64,000 nucleotides of DNA from 55-13 sp964501275 (GTDB taxonomy: Bacteria > Armatimonadota > Fimbriimonadia > Fimbriimonadales > Fimbriimonadaceae), in the NCBI GenBank assembly GCA_964501275.1, contig CAZCSP010000021.1, positions 4,909 through 68,908 on the forward strand, in the 5' to 3' direction. Both the position numbers and the translations under genes were made by a program. The notes beneath the pieces are model-generated. The model was given only the letters and a program-made list of their open reading frames with translations. It was not told where the DNA came from and did not search any database. Positions 1 through 7,379 of the stretch are shown piece after piece (within the stretch, counting starts at the first letter, position 1; each line of letters starts with the position of its first letter).

Positions 1-248
1 CGGAAGCCAAGGTATGTGTGGACCGGTTTACCGTGGATACGGACTGGATGCCAACCGCTGTGCACTTGGTCGCGGGAGCCTTGAAGTACACCCAGTACGA
101 CTGGATGAAGCGAATGTTGATGAAGATGATCGCTAAGAAGCAAGGCGGAGACACCGACACCCACCACGACTACATCTACACCGACTGGGACGACCTGAAA
201 GCGGTCGTGTTTTCGTTTGTAGGAGCGCGGACGGGAATGGCGATTTGA
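1..248 (+). CDS. hemG: HemG-like flavodoxin-domain protein, C-terminal part
   Basis: The reading frame is open from the window edge, so only about 80 C-terminal residues are present. The tail contains AGALKYTQYDWMKRMLMK, then GGDTDT and YTDWDDL. This is the ending of the menaquinone-dependent protoporphyrinogen oxidase family (HemG, long-chain flavodoxin), where GGxTDTxxxxxYTDW is characteristic. HemG oxidises protoporphyrinogen IX to protoporphyrin IX at the membrane, using FMN and the quinone pool. The FMN-binding N-terminus lies outside the window, so catalytic competence cannot be judged. The next gene is unrelated and begins about 75 bases downstream. Confidence 0.75.
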   Translation, partial: EAKVCVDRFTVDTDWMPTAVHLVAGALKYTQYDWMKRMLMKMIAKKQGGDTDTHHDYIYTDWDDLKAVVFSFVGARTGMAI

Positions 249-324
249 TCTGCACCCACGCATTTGCGCCTGATTTCGCACGTTGCCGCCCCATTGGCAC
301 GGGATCGCCTTTTGACTGGTTGCT

Positions 325-966
325 GTGGGCAAGAGTTTGCGTCTGGTGGGCATGGCTTTGGCGATGGGCATTGCCGCATTCTCCCATGCTAACTTCACCG
401 CCTATACCTATCCTCAACTGACCGGCAATCAGTGGTTCTCGGGCGCGCTGGGGATGGACTTCGATGTGAGTCAGGACATCTACATCACTGCGTTGGGCAT
501 CTTCGATAGCGGGCAGAATGGGATTCAGAACAATATCGACTGCCTCATCTACGACCGCGAAACCCAGCTGGTGGTCGCCTCCCGATTCTTTAGCCCGACC
601 AACATGGGGCATGGGGATGGAAGCACCAACTTTTTGACGCTCAACGCCCCGCTCCTCCTCAAAGCCGGATTCAAGGGGTCCATCGTGGCCCAGGGATATG
701 GGATTTTGGAGAAGAACGGCAACTCCTTTGGCGCGGCCAACTCCTACGCCGTCTCTCTGAACGACGGCGGCGGCCTCATCTCCTTCACCGGCAAGAGCCG
801 TCACGGCAACTTCGGTTCCTTCCCAACCACCGTAGACTTGAACGTCGCCCAATATGGAGCGGGAAACTTCAGGTACCACGCCGTCAATCCGGTTCCCGAG
901 CCCACGGCGATGGCCATTTTGGCGTTTTCCCTTGCCTCCGCCCTTCGAGTCCGCAAGCGACGCTAA
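325..966 (+). CDS. PEP-CTERM sorting-domain protein
   Basis: A protein of 213 residues with a hydrophobic N-terminal signal (about residues 5-23, ending at SHA). Its C-terminus has the PEP-CTERM tripartite signal: VPEP, a hydrophobic helix (AMAILAFSLASAL), then RVRKRR. Such proteins are exported and processed by an exosortase; no exosortase gene is in this window. The 160-residue body is a predicted beta-rich secreted domain that I do not recognise. GTG at 325 is the longest start and an internal ATG at 352 would also leave a complete signal peptide. A strong hairpin follows the stop directly. Confidence 0.75.
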   Translation: MGKSLRLVGMALAMGIAAFSHANFTAYTYPQLTGNQWFSGALGMDFDVSQDIYITALGIFDSGQNGIQNNIDCLIYDRETQLVVASRFFSPTNMGHGDGSTNFLTLNAPLLLKAGFKGSIVAQGYGILEKNGNSFGAANSYAVSLNDGGGLISFTGKSRHGNFGSFPTTVDLNVAQYGAGNFRYHAVNPVPEPTAMAILAFSLASALRVRKRR

Positions 967-968
967 GT

Positions 969-1012
969 CCCCTGCCCGATAAATCGGGCAGGGGAAAGCG
1001 GCGATAAATCGC
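969..1012. terminator. Hairpin pair with TAAA loops, likely terminator of the PEP-CTERM gene
   Basis: Positions 969-980 and 983-994 form a perfect 12-bp inverted repeat around a TAAA-centred loop (CCCGATAAATCGGG core). A second, shorter hairpin GCGATAAATCGC lies at 1001-1012. There is no T-tract, so this could be a factor-dependent terminator or a REP-like element. The same loop with a different stem recurs at 47768-47783. Confidence 0.55.
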
Positions 1013-1031
1013 AGCACTCTAAAGATTCCCC

Positions 1032-1058
1032 TGAAGATTGCCGGGGCGCCGCCGATAA
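1032..1058 (+). promoter_or_regulatory. Sigma-28 (FliA-type) promoter for the flagellar operon
   Basis: TGAAGATT (1032-1039), an 11-base spacer and GCCGATAA (1051-1058) match the sigma-28 consensus TAAAGTTT-N11-GCCGATAA: 6 of 8 in the -35 box, 8 of 8 in the -10 box, exact spacing. Transcription would start near 1065, downstream of or at the ATG at 1064, which supports the GTG at 1139 as the flgB start. No FliA gene is in the window. Confidence 0.65.
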
Positions 1059-1138
1059 CACTGATGAGCCTTATTGGGCTTGCGAATCCAAGGATCGGAT
1101 TCGGCGATGCGAACGGAAGCGCGGCGGAGGAACCGACC

Positions 1139-1516
1139 GTGCAGATACTGAACGAACTTTTTGCGCCACATCTGAATAACCTGGGGGACGCGCTCGACCG
1201 GACGTCGAAGCGTCACGCCCTCCTCACCGGGAACCTGGCTAATGCCAATACCCCCGGCTATAAGCGCAAAGACTCCGACTTCAACATCATCCTGGACGCA
1301 GAGAACAACCAAGCCAACGTTCGCATGAAAGAGATGCGCGAGCGTCGCCAGCAAATGCTGTCTGATCGAACCTCTATCCGCGTCGACGGAAGCAATGTAG
1401 ACCTCGAACGAGAGGTGATGTCGATCGCCGAAACCGAACTCCGCTACCAAGCCCTTACCGATATGACCAGCCAGTATTTCTCAGGCTTGAAGAATGTGAT
1501 CAGGGAGGGGAAATAG
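1139..1516 (+). CDS. flgB: Flagellar basal-body rod protein FlgB
   Basis: FlgB is a proximal rod subunit of the flagellar basal body. From GTG 1139 the product is 125 residues, normal for FlgB, and begins MQILNELFAPHLNNLGDAL. The rod signature LTGNLANANTPGYKRKD follows. The C-terminal helix (ELRYQALTDMTSQYFSGLKNVI) is the expected rod-polymerisation helix. GGAGG at 1126-1130 lies 8 bases before GTG 1139. An in-frame ATG at 1064 would add 25 residues that do not resemble FlgB and would coincide with the predicted transcription start. It is the first gene of the basal-body operon. Confidence 0.9.
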   Translation: MQILNELFAPHLNNLGDALDRTSKRHALLTGNLANANTPGYKRKDSDFNIILDAENNQANVRMKEMRERRQQMLSDRTSIRVDGSNVDLEREVMSIAETELRYQALTDMTSQYFSGLKNVIREGK

Positions 1517-1620
1517 GAAATAAGGGAATGAGGGAATAGGATTTAAACGACGAACGACAAACTACTAACGACCAACTGTTTTTCCAAAAACCCAAAGCCG
1601 AACACCCAACGCCAACCACC
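1517..1620. repeat. Word-periodic spacer between flgB and flgC
   Basis: This 104-bp spacer has three runs of short words: GGGAAT-type near 1520-1540, ACGACGA-type heptamers at about 1549-1580, and AACCCAA/ACGCCAA-type heptamers at about 1588-1620. The ACGACGA words reappear in complementary form near 58715-58755, and the AACCCAA words near 2011-2056, 2400-2430 and 6000-6055. No ORF is evident. The spacer must lie within the flagellar transcript. Confidence 0.6.
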
Positions 1621-2010
1621 ATGAACCTCAACACTGCCATGCGCATCTCATCCACCGGACTCGCTGCCGAGCGGTTTCGGATGGATACGATTTCGGCGAA
1701 TATCGCCAATGCGAATACAATTCGCAAACCCGATGCCGACGCCTGGCATCGCCAAGACGTCATCTTGAGCGGCAACGCCCAGGGAGTAAAGGTCGTAGGG
1801 GTCGTTTCGGACAATACCGACTACATTGTCAAGCACGAGCCCGAAAATCCCTATGCCGACGAGGACGGAAACGTCTTTTATTCCAACGTCGATCCTCTGC
1901 AAGAGATGGTGAACATGATGTCCGCCAGCCGAGCCTACGAAGCTAACATCGAGGCCTTCAACTCCGTCAAGAAGATGATTCGGAGCGCGATGGAGATAGG
2001 ACGAGTCTAG
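1621..2010 (+). CDS. flgC: Flagellar basal-body rod protein FlgC
   Basis: FlgC is the second proximal rod protein. The 129-residue product starts MNLNTAMRISSTGLAAERFRMD, followed by the rod motif TISANIANANT, and ends with the conserved polymerisation helix VNMMSASRAYEANIEAFNSVKKM. It is slightly shorter than typical FlgC (about 135-145 residues) because the loop after NANT is short. It lies between flgB and fliE, the usual order. The upstream spacer carries heptamer words rather than a clear Shine-Dalgarno sequence. Confidence 0.92.
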   Translation: MNLNTAMRISSTGLAAERFRMDTISANIANANTIRKPDADAWHRQDVILSGNAQGVKVVGVVSDNTDYIVKHEPENPYADEDGNVFYSNVDPLQEMVNMMSASRAYEANIEAFNSVKKMIRSAMEIGRV

Positions 2011-2056
2011 AAACGATTAACCCAATACCAAACGCCCAACACCAAGCACCACTACA
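2011..2056. repeat. Heptamer-word spacer between flgC and fliE
   Basis: A 46-bp spacer made of heptamers of the type CAATACC, AAACGCC and CAACACC, all on one strand with no complementary arm. It belongs to the same word family as the spacers at 1588-1620 and 6000-6055. Confidence 0.5.
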
Positions 2057-2371
2057 ATGAACATCGGCAACCTAACCAACATCCAAAACCCGGCCCTGGA
2101 GCAGTTCCAGAAGCAGGCGGGGAACTCTGTTGGCCAAGGGGGCCAGAGCGACGATTTTGCGCAAACGTTGATGGACGTCCTGAAGGAAGTGAACGACAGC
2201 CAGCATAAAGCTCGGCAAGTCGGGAACGACTTTATGACGGGTCAACATGGGGTCGATATTCACGACTTGAAGATCGCCATGGAACGCGCAAGTACCGCCA
2301 TGAATCTCACCATGCAGGTGAGAAACAAGCTGCTCGAAGCGTACCAGGAGATCAGCAGGATGCAGGTTTAG
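2057..2371 (+). CDS. fliE: Flagellar hook-basal body protein FliE
   Basis: FliE is the small adaptor joining the MS ring to the rod. The 104-residue product has the typical layout: a variable N-terminus rich in Asn and Gln, a middle DFAQTLMDVLKEVNDSQ helix, then GVDIHDLKIAMERASTAMNLTMQVRNKLLEAYQEISRMQV. The C-terminal segment (HDxxIAMEKASxxxxLTxxVRNKxxxAYxEIMRMQV) is the diagnostic FliE signature and is nearly complete. It lies immediately before fliF, as in many flagellated bacteria. Confidence 0.94.
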   Translation: MNIGNLTNIQNPALEQFQKQAGNSVGQGGQSDDFAQTLMDVLKEVNDSQHKARQVGNDFMTGQHGVDIHDLKIAMERASTAMNLTMQVRNKLLEAYQEISRMQV

Positions 2372-2377
2372 GCTTTA

Positions 2378-2426
2378 GGTATTAGGTTTTAGGTGTCAGG
2401 AAACCCAACACCTAAAACCTAATACC
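2378..2426. repeat. Perfect 19-bp inverted repeat of heptamer words between fliE and fliF
   Basis: 2378-2396 and 2408-2426 are exact reverse complements (19 bp) with an 11-base loop. The right arm reads in 7-nt steps as words of the CACCTAA / AACCTAA / TACCCAA type. As RNA it would make a stable hairpin inside the flagellar transcript, with no T-tract. It may attenuate or stabilise the message, or be a parasitic repeat. Confidence 0.75.
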
Positions 2427-2470
2427 CAACGCCATATCAACCCCCATGTAAACGGAACGAAACAACCGCC

Positions 2471-4183
2471 ATGGGTGGCCTTTTAATAAAATTCAAAACT
2501 TGGTGGGAGACGGCTGATAAGAATCAGCGGTTGATCACAATCGGCGGAGGGGCCTTTATGGTTCTGCTCTTGGCCGGTGTCTTCATGTTTGCGAGCAAGC
2601 CCAAGTTGGCGATCGCATTCGCAAACCTCTCTCCCGCCGATACCGGTTTGGTCGCGGCGGAGATTCAGGGGATGGGGATTCCGGTGGAGTACGACCAGGC
2701 GGGCAACGTCAGCATCCCGCAGGACAAGATTGCCCAAGTCAAAGCGAACTTGGCGATGGCCGGAAAGCTTCCCCGCCCCAGCACTCACCTCACCAAAAAC
2801 GACCTTAGCACCATGCCCGTCATGGCGCCGCCCAGGGTGGAGGAAGAGCGACTGCTCGCCATCACCGAAGGGCAGGTTGCCGAGTCGATCCAGATGTTCA
2901 CCGGCGTCGAGCAGGCACAGGTCCACATTTCCAAGGGCAACGATTCCCGGCTTCTCGACCGCGCCCAGGCCGCCTCCGCCAACGTCACCATAGCGGAAAC
3001 GGTTGGGGCAAGCGTCACTGCCGACCAAGGTCGGGCGATGGCGATGCTCGTGGCAAGCTCCGTTCCCGGCCTCGACCCCGGCAAAGTCACGATCTTCAGC
3101 CGAGAGGGGCGCGCAATCTGGGATGGGCAGGAGACCGGCGGAACCAACGGCCGCGCTGGGTCCAAGTTGGACATGGAAAAGCAGTACGCCCGCCAAGTCC
3201 GCAACGATCTCCAGGAGCAACTGAACCGGATTGTGGGCCCAGGCAACGCGTTGGCATCCGTCGAAGTCACCCTCGACTTGGACAAGGTGAACCAGAGCGA
3301 GAATATCATCACCCCGACCGAAGACCCGATCACTAAAGAAAGCTTGAAGGAGTCAATGGGTGCAGGCGGTGGAAGCACCTCGACCGGAATAACGGGCCAA
3401 CCTAGCAATGGTGGAGGCGCCGCACCCACCACAGCCGCTACTGCGCCAGGCAGCGACTACGAAGTTAAGCAAGAACGGACTCAGCGGGCCGTCAGCACCA
3501 CTCAAAAGACGATCGAAAAAGCGCCTGGCGAGATCAAGTCGATGGGGATCACCATCCTGGTGAACTCCGAGAAGGTGGTCGAAGCCGGCGACCTCGCCAA
3601 GATCGAGGAGTTGGCCCAGGCCAAACTTGGTCCCAAGGCCACAGACACAGAGAACTTCGTGTCGAAGGTCATCGGCTACAAGTTCGACAACACCGCCCAG
3701 GTGGAATCCGCCAAGGCAACTGCCGCCGCCAATAGCTCGGCCCGGATGCAGCAGATTCTCTCCATGGCCCCCATCCTTGCGCTGATCGTGGTCGCGTTCT
3801 TCGTGATGCGCACCCTCAGCAAGATGGGCAAGGGGCTGACCGGCCAAGGGCAGATGATGCTGGCTGGAGCGGGTGGGCCTTCCCTGCCGATGGGCCCCGG
3901 CGGAATCGCCAACTCGTCCGTCGCGGCTCTCGCCGCTCAAAGCCTCTCCATCCCCGAAGCGGCGGTTCAGAAGGCGCTGGAATCCGGAATGGTGGATGAA
4001 GAACTGGCCCATGCCCTCGCGGAAGCCCAGAAGCATAGCGGGGTGGACGACATCGAGGTGCCCTCCATCGGCAATAAGATCAATGTGCCCCTAGAACAGA
4101 TTAAGAAAATGAGCAATGAAAAGCCCGAAGTCGTCGCCATGCTGATCCGAAGCTGGCTCCTTGAGGAAGGTATCCGCCGATGA
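2471..4183 (+). CDS. fliF: Flagellar MS-ring protein FliF
   Basis: FliF forms the inner-membrane MS ring on which the flagellum is built. The 570-residue product has two membrane segments (about 21-41 and 427-446) flanking the periplasmic ring-building modules. It includes the conserved stretch PPRVEEERLLAITEGQVAESIQ and the later IVGPGNALASVEVTLDLD. The cytoplasmic C-terminus (KPEVVAMLIRSWLLEEG) is the FliG-binding helix. A Gly/Ala/Thr-rich linker sits near residues 295-325. The stop overlaps the fliG start (ATGA), so the two are translationally coupled. Confidence 0.95.
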   Translation: MGGLLIKFKTWWETADKNQRLITIGGGAFMVLLLAGVFMFASKPKLAIAFANLSPADTGLVAAEIQGMGIPVEYDQAGNVSIPQDKIAQVKANLAMAGKLPRPSTHLTKNDLSTMPVMAPPRVEEERLLAITEGQVAESIQMFTGVEQAQVHISKGNDSRLLDRAQAASANVTIAETVGASVTADQGRAMAMLVASSVPGLDPGKVTIFSREGRAIWDGQETGGTNGRAGSKLDMEKQYARQVRNDLQEQLNRIVGPGNALASVEVTLDLDKVNQSENIITPTEDPITKESLKESMGAGGGSTSTGITGQPSNGGGAAPTTAATAPGSDYEVKQERTQRAVSTTQKTIEKAPGEIKSMGITILVNSEKVVEAGDLAKIEELAQAKLGPKATDTENFVSKVIGYKFDNTAQVESAKATAAANSSARMQQILSMAPILALIVVAFFVMRTLSKMGKGLTGQGQMMLAGAGGPSLPMGPGGIANSSVAALAAQSLSIPEAAVQKALESGMVDEELAHALAEAQKHSGVDDIEVPSIGNKINVPLEQIKKMSNEKPEVVAMLIRSWLLEEGIRR

Positions 4184-5193
4184 GGAAGCGCCAAGAAGAG
4201 CTGAGCATGCGGCAGAAAGCGGCCGTCATGCTGATGGTCCTTGGGCCGCAAGCCTCGGGCAACGTCGTCCGCCACTTGGATGAGGACCAGATCGAGGCCC
4301 TCTCCCTAGAGTTGGCGAGGCTCGACAAGGTCACTCCCGAACAGCGGGAAGCGGTGATTCGGGAGTTCTACGAAGTCGCCATTGCCCAGGACTACATCGC
4401 CGAAGGCGGCGTGGAGCACGCCCGCCGAGTCTTGGAAGAGGCGTTTGGCAACGACCGCGCCGAAGAGGTCATCAAGCGGATCGTCGCCGCCATGCAGGTG
4501 GTGCCATTCGAATTCCTGAAGAAAGCCGACCCCGCCCAGGTGCTCAGCTTTATCCAGGACGAGCACCCCCAGACCATCGCCTTGATCCTGGCCTATATGC
4601 CGATCAACAACGCCGCCCTCATCCTCTCCAAGCTCTCCAGCGACCTCCGCGCCGACGTGGCGGGAAGGATCGCGATGATGGAGCAGACGCCGCCGGAAGT
4701 CATCCGCCGAGTCGAGCAGGTTCTGGAGAAGAAGGTCTCCAGCCTTATCAGCCAGGAGATGACCCAAGCCGGTGGCCCGAAGGCTCTGGTCGATCTGCTC
4801 AACCGAGTGGACCGCTCCACCGAGCGCCTCATCATGGACTCCCTCACCGAGAACAACCCCGAGTTGGCCGACACAGTCAAGAACATGATGTTCGTGTTCG
4901 AGGACATCACCCAACTCGACGACCGCGCCATCCAGGCGATCATGAAGGAGGTCGACATGAAGGAGTTGGCGACCGCTCTCAAGGGAACCCCGGTCGAGGT
5001 CCAAGACAAGATTTTCAAGAACATGTCCGAGCGCGCCGTGGCGATGCTGAAGGAGGACATGGAGTTCATGGGCCCGGTCCGGCTCCGCGTGGTGGAAGAG
5101 TCTCAACAGAAGATCGTCGCCATCATCCGCAAGCTGGAAGAGACGGGCGAAGTCGTCATCGGCCGTTCCGGCGAGGAAGACGTCCTTGTCTAG
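4180..5193 (+). CDS. fliG: Flagellar motor switch protein FliG
   Basis: FliG is the rotor protein that transmits torque from the stator and sits on FliF. The 337-residue product is full length. It has an N-terminal FliF-binding domain (RQKAAVMLMVLG), the middle-domain EHPQTIALIL motif near residue 127, and the C-terminal charged torque helix region (VQDKIFKNMSERAVAMLKEDMEFMGPVRLRVVEESQQKI, about 270-318). It overlaps fliF by 4 bases and fliH by 8. FliM and FliN, its switch partners, are not in this window. Confidence 0.95.
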   Translation: MRKRQEELSMRQKAAVMLMVLGPQASGNVVRHLDEDQIEALSLELARLDKVTPEQREAVIREFYEVAIAQDYIAEGGVEHARRVLEEAFGNDRAEEVIKRIVAAMQVVPFEFLKKADPAQVLSFIQDEHPQTIALILAYMPINNAALILSKLSSDLRADVAGRIAMMEQTPPEVIRRVEQVLEKKVSSLISQEMTQAGGPKALVDLLNRVDRSTERLIMDSLTENNPELADTVKNMMFVFEDITQLDDRAIQAIMKEVDMKELATALKGTPVEVQDKIFKNMSERAVAMLKEDMEFMGPVRLRVVEESQQKIVAIIRKLEETGEVVIGRSGEEDVLV

Positions 5194-5890
5194 CACGAAG
5201 ATCTACCGAGGCGACGTGGCCGCCCAGTCGTTCGCGGCTCTTCTCCCGACCGTTGTGCCGTCCGCGCTCCAGATCGCGGTCAAACGCGAAGGACGGGGCG
5301 GACGGACGGCTAACGAGATCGAGCAGTTGAAGCAGTCGGCAATGAATGACGGCTACGACGAGGGCTACTCCCGAGGCCTGGAGATGGGCTTGGTGGAGGG
5401 CAATGAAAAAGCCTACTCCGACGCCTATGACAAAGCCAATGCCGAGTACACCGCCAAGAACGACGCCATGCTCGCCGAGTTCTCCCGCGACCTGGACCTC
5501 ACCGTCGCCTCCGTTCTGAACGCTCTGGAGGACTGGACCCAACAGACCGAGCACAAACTGACCAGCATCGTCACCGAGATCGCCCGCCGGGTGATCGTGA
5601 CCGAGTTGGAAACCTCGCGAGAAGCCGTGTTCGAAATCGTGCGCGAAGCGATTGCCGAAGTGACCCACTCCGACACCGCCCGAATCCGCATCAACCCCTG
5701 GGACGCCCGCAGTCTGCGGGATCAAAAAGCCAGCATCATCGCCGCCGCCAAGTCGGTGCGAAGCCTGGAGTTTGTGGAAGACCCGGATATCGCCGGAGGC
5801 TGTGTCATCGAGACCGAAGGCGGCATTATCGACGCGACGATCGAAGGCAAGCTTCGGCAACTGGAAGACGAATTGGATGATGCGGCGTGA
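5186..5890 (+). CDS. fliH: Flagellar export ATPase regulator FliH
   Basis: FliH binds FliI and tethers the export ATPase to the basal body. The 234-residue product has a Gly-, Tyr- and Glu-rich N-terminal helix (DGYDEGYSRGLEMGLVEGNEKAYSDAYD) of the GxxxG-like kind typical of FliH. A C-terminal HrpE/YscL-like domain follows (ARRVIVTELETSREAVFEIVREAI, RIRINPWD, CVIETEGGIIDATIEGKL). The apparent start is TTG at 5186, overlapping the fliG end by 8 bases. The position between fliG and fliI supports the call. Confidence 0.88.
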   Translation: MSSTKIYRGDVAAQSFAALLPTVVPSALQIAVKREGRGGRTANEIEQLKQSAMNDGYDEGYSRGLEMGLVEGNEKAYSDAYDKANAEYTAKNDAMLAEFSRDLDLTVASVLNALEDWTQQTEHKLTSIVTEIARRVIVTELETSREAVFEIVREAIAEVTHSDTARIRINPWDARSLRDQKASIIAAAKSVRSLEFVEDPDIAGGCVIETEGGIIDATIEGKLRQLEDELDDAA

Positions 5891-5901
5891 GGGGGGAGAA
5901 G

Positions 5902-6055
5902 GTTTTAGGCGTTGGGCATTGGGTGTTTGGATTTCGGCCTTTGGCATTGGGCGTTAGGCTGTGGGTCCGTTCCCCCTATAAGTCCTATTCCCCTCCCCCA
6001 AAAACCCAAAACCTAAAACCCAAAGCCCAACACCTAACACCCAAAACCCCAACAC
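5902..6055. repeat. Long foldback of heptamer words between fliH and fliI
   Basis: The left arm (5902-5965) reads in register every 7 nt as words like GCGTTGG, GCATTGG, GCGTTAG. The right arm (5999-6055) reads as complementary heptamers such as CCAAAAC, CTAAAAC, CCAACAC. The centre holds TATAAGTCCTATTCCCC (5981-5998), which recurs at 10070. About 9 units are visible on the left and 8 on the right. This 160-bp foldback interrupts an otherwise overlapping operon and ends directly at the fliI start. Confidence 0.75.
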
Positions 6056-6056
6056 C

Positions 6057-7379
6057 ATGACCATCACCCCCAAGTTCAAGAAGCTGGAATCTGCCGTCGC
6101 CCGGACCCAATGGATCAAAGTGACCGGGCGAGTGGCTGAGGTGGTCGGCCTCGTAATCGAGTCCAACGGCCCCAACTCCCGAATCGGCGACCTGTGCCTC
6201 ATCCACACCGAGCAGGACGGGATCGTTCGGGCTGAGGTCGTGGGGTTCCGGGGAGATCGCGTCCTTTTGATGCCGCTCGGCGAGCTTGCCGGAGTCCGGG
6301 CTGGGAATTTGGTGGAGGCCACCGGCCACTGCCTGCGGGTCCCCGTCGGCCCCGAGCTCCTGGGTCGCGCCCTGGACGGATTGGGCGAGCCGATGGATGG
6401 GCTGGGACCGCTGAAGTGCGACGCTCGATACCCTATCTGGGCCGCGCCCCCCAACCCACTGCAACGCCAGATGATCGAGAAACCCCTCGCGACCGGCGTC
6501 CGCGCCATCGACGGGATACTCACCCTGGGCCAAGGTCAGCGCGTCGGCATCTTCGCCGGTTCGGGCGTGGGCAAGAGCACTCTGCTGGGCATGATCGCCC
6601 GGAACTGCGAGGCCGACGTGAACGTGATCGCTCTGGTCGGAGAGCGCGGTCGTGAGGTGAACGAGTTCATCAAGCACGACCTGGGAGAGGAGGGTTTGAA
6701 GAAGAGCGTCATCGTCTGCGCGACCTCAGAGCAGCCCGCCATGGTCCGCATCAAAGCCGCCCTGACCGCCACCGCCATCGCCGAATACTATCGCGACCGG
6801 GGTCTGAACGTTTTGCTGATGATGGACTCGGTGACCCGCTTTGCGATGGCCCAACGAGAAGTCGGCCTGGCGGTCGGCGAGCCGCCCAGCACCAAGGGCT
6901 ACACTCCCAGCGTCTTCGCCCTCCTCCCCAAGCTGATGGAGCGAGCCGGGAATAGCGACAAGGGGACGATTACCGCCCTATACACGGTCTTGGTCGATGG
7001 TGACGACACGAACGAACCGATCGCCGACGCGGCGCGATCCATCTTGGACGGGCACATCGTTCTCAACCGCCGTCTCACCAGCCGGGGCCACTACCCGCCC
7101 ATCGACATCCTCCAAAGCCTCAGCCGAACCATGCCGTTCACATGCGAACAGAAGCAGATGCTGGAGGCGAGGGATATCCGCGAGCTGCTCGCCGCCTACT
7201 CCGACATCGAGGACCTGGTGAGCATCGGCGCTTACCAAGAAGGCACTAAGCCCTTGGCGGACCGGGCGCTACGGCGGTGGGAGCCGATTAACAGTTTTCT
7301 ACGACAAGACAAAGCCGACGGGACCTCGATGGAGGAGACCCTGCGGCGCATGGAGCAAGCTCTAGATGAAGAAGTTTAG
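6057..7379 (+). CDS. fliI: Flagellum-specific export ATPase FliI
   Basis: FliI is the hexameric ATPase of the flagellar type III export apparatus, homologous to F1-beta. The 440-residue product is full length. The Walker A loop GSGVGKST is at about 168-175, the Walker B region LLMMDSVTRFAMAQREV begins near 252, and the family motif GEPPSTKGYTPSVFALLPKLMERAG follows. The upstream DARYPIWAAPPNPLQRQMI is also typical. It overlaps fliJ by 14 bases. ATG 6057 directly follows the heptamer foldback, so the ribosome-binding site would be within repeat sequence. Confidence 0.95.
   Translation: MTITPKFKKLESAVARTQWIKVTGRVAEVVGLVIESNGPNSRIGDLCLIHTEQDGIVRAEVVGFRGDRVLLMPLGELAGVRAGNLVEATGHCLRVPVGPELLGRALDGLGEPMDGLGPLKCDARYPIWAAPPNPLQRQMIEKPLATGVRAIDGILTLGQGQRVGIFAGSGVGKSTLLGMIARNCEADVNVIALVGERGREVNEFIKHDLGEEGLKKSVIVCATSEQPAMVRIKAALTATAIAEYYRDRGLNVLLMMDSVTRFAMAQREVGLAVGEPPSTKGYTPSVFALLPKLMERAGNSDKGTITALYTVLVDGDDTNEPIADAARSILDGHIVLNRRLTSRGHYPPIDILQSLSRTMPFTCEQKQMLEARDIRELLAAYSDIEDLVSIGAYQEGTKPLADRALRRWEPINSFLRQDKADGTSMEETLRRMEQALDEEV

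Noticed and set aside
133..1017. A 294-codon open frame on the minus strand opposite the PEP-CTERM gene
   Set aside because: It is the antisense shadow of a recognised gene in GC-rich DNA and has no family features. The same applies to the long minus-strand frames opposite fliF and fliG and the plus-strand frames opposite glyA and ppdK.
1020..1058. Alternative -35 box TAAAGATT at 1020-1027 for the GCCGATAA -10 box
   Set aside because: The spacing would be 23 bases, whereas TGAAGATT at 1032 gives the exact 11-base sigma-28 spacing.
2378..2426. Rho-independent terminator between fliE and fliF
   Set aside because: The hairpin is strong but there is no T-tract, and fliF must be co-expressed with the upstream genes; treated as a foldback repeat instead.
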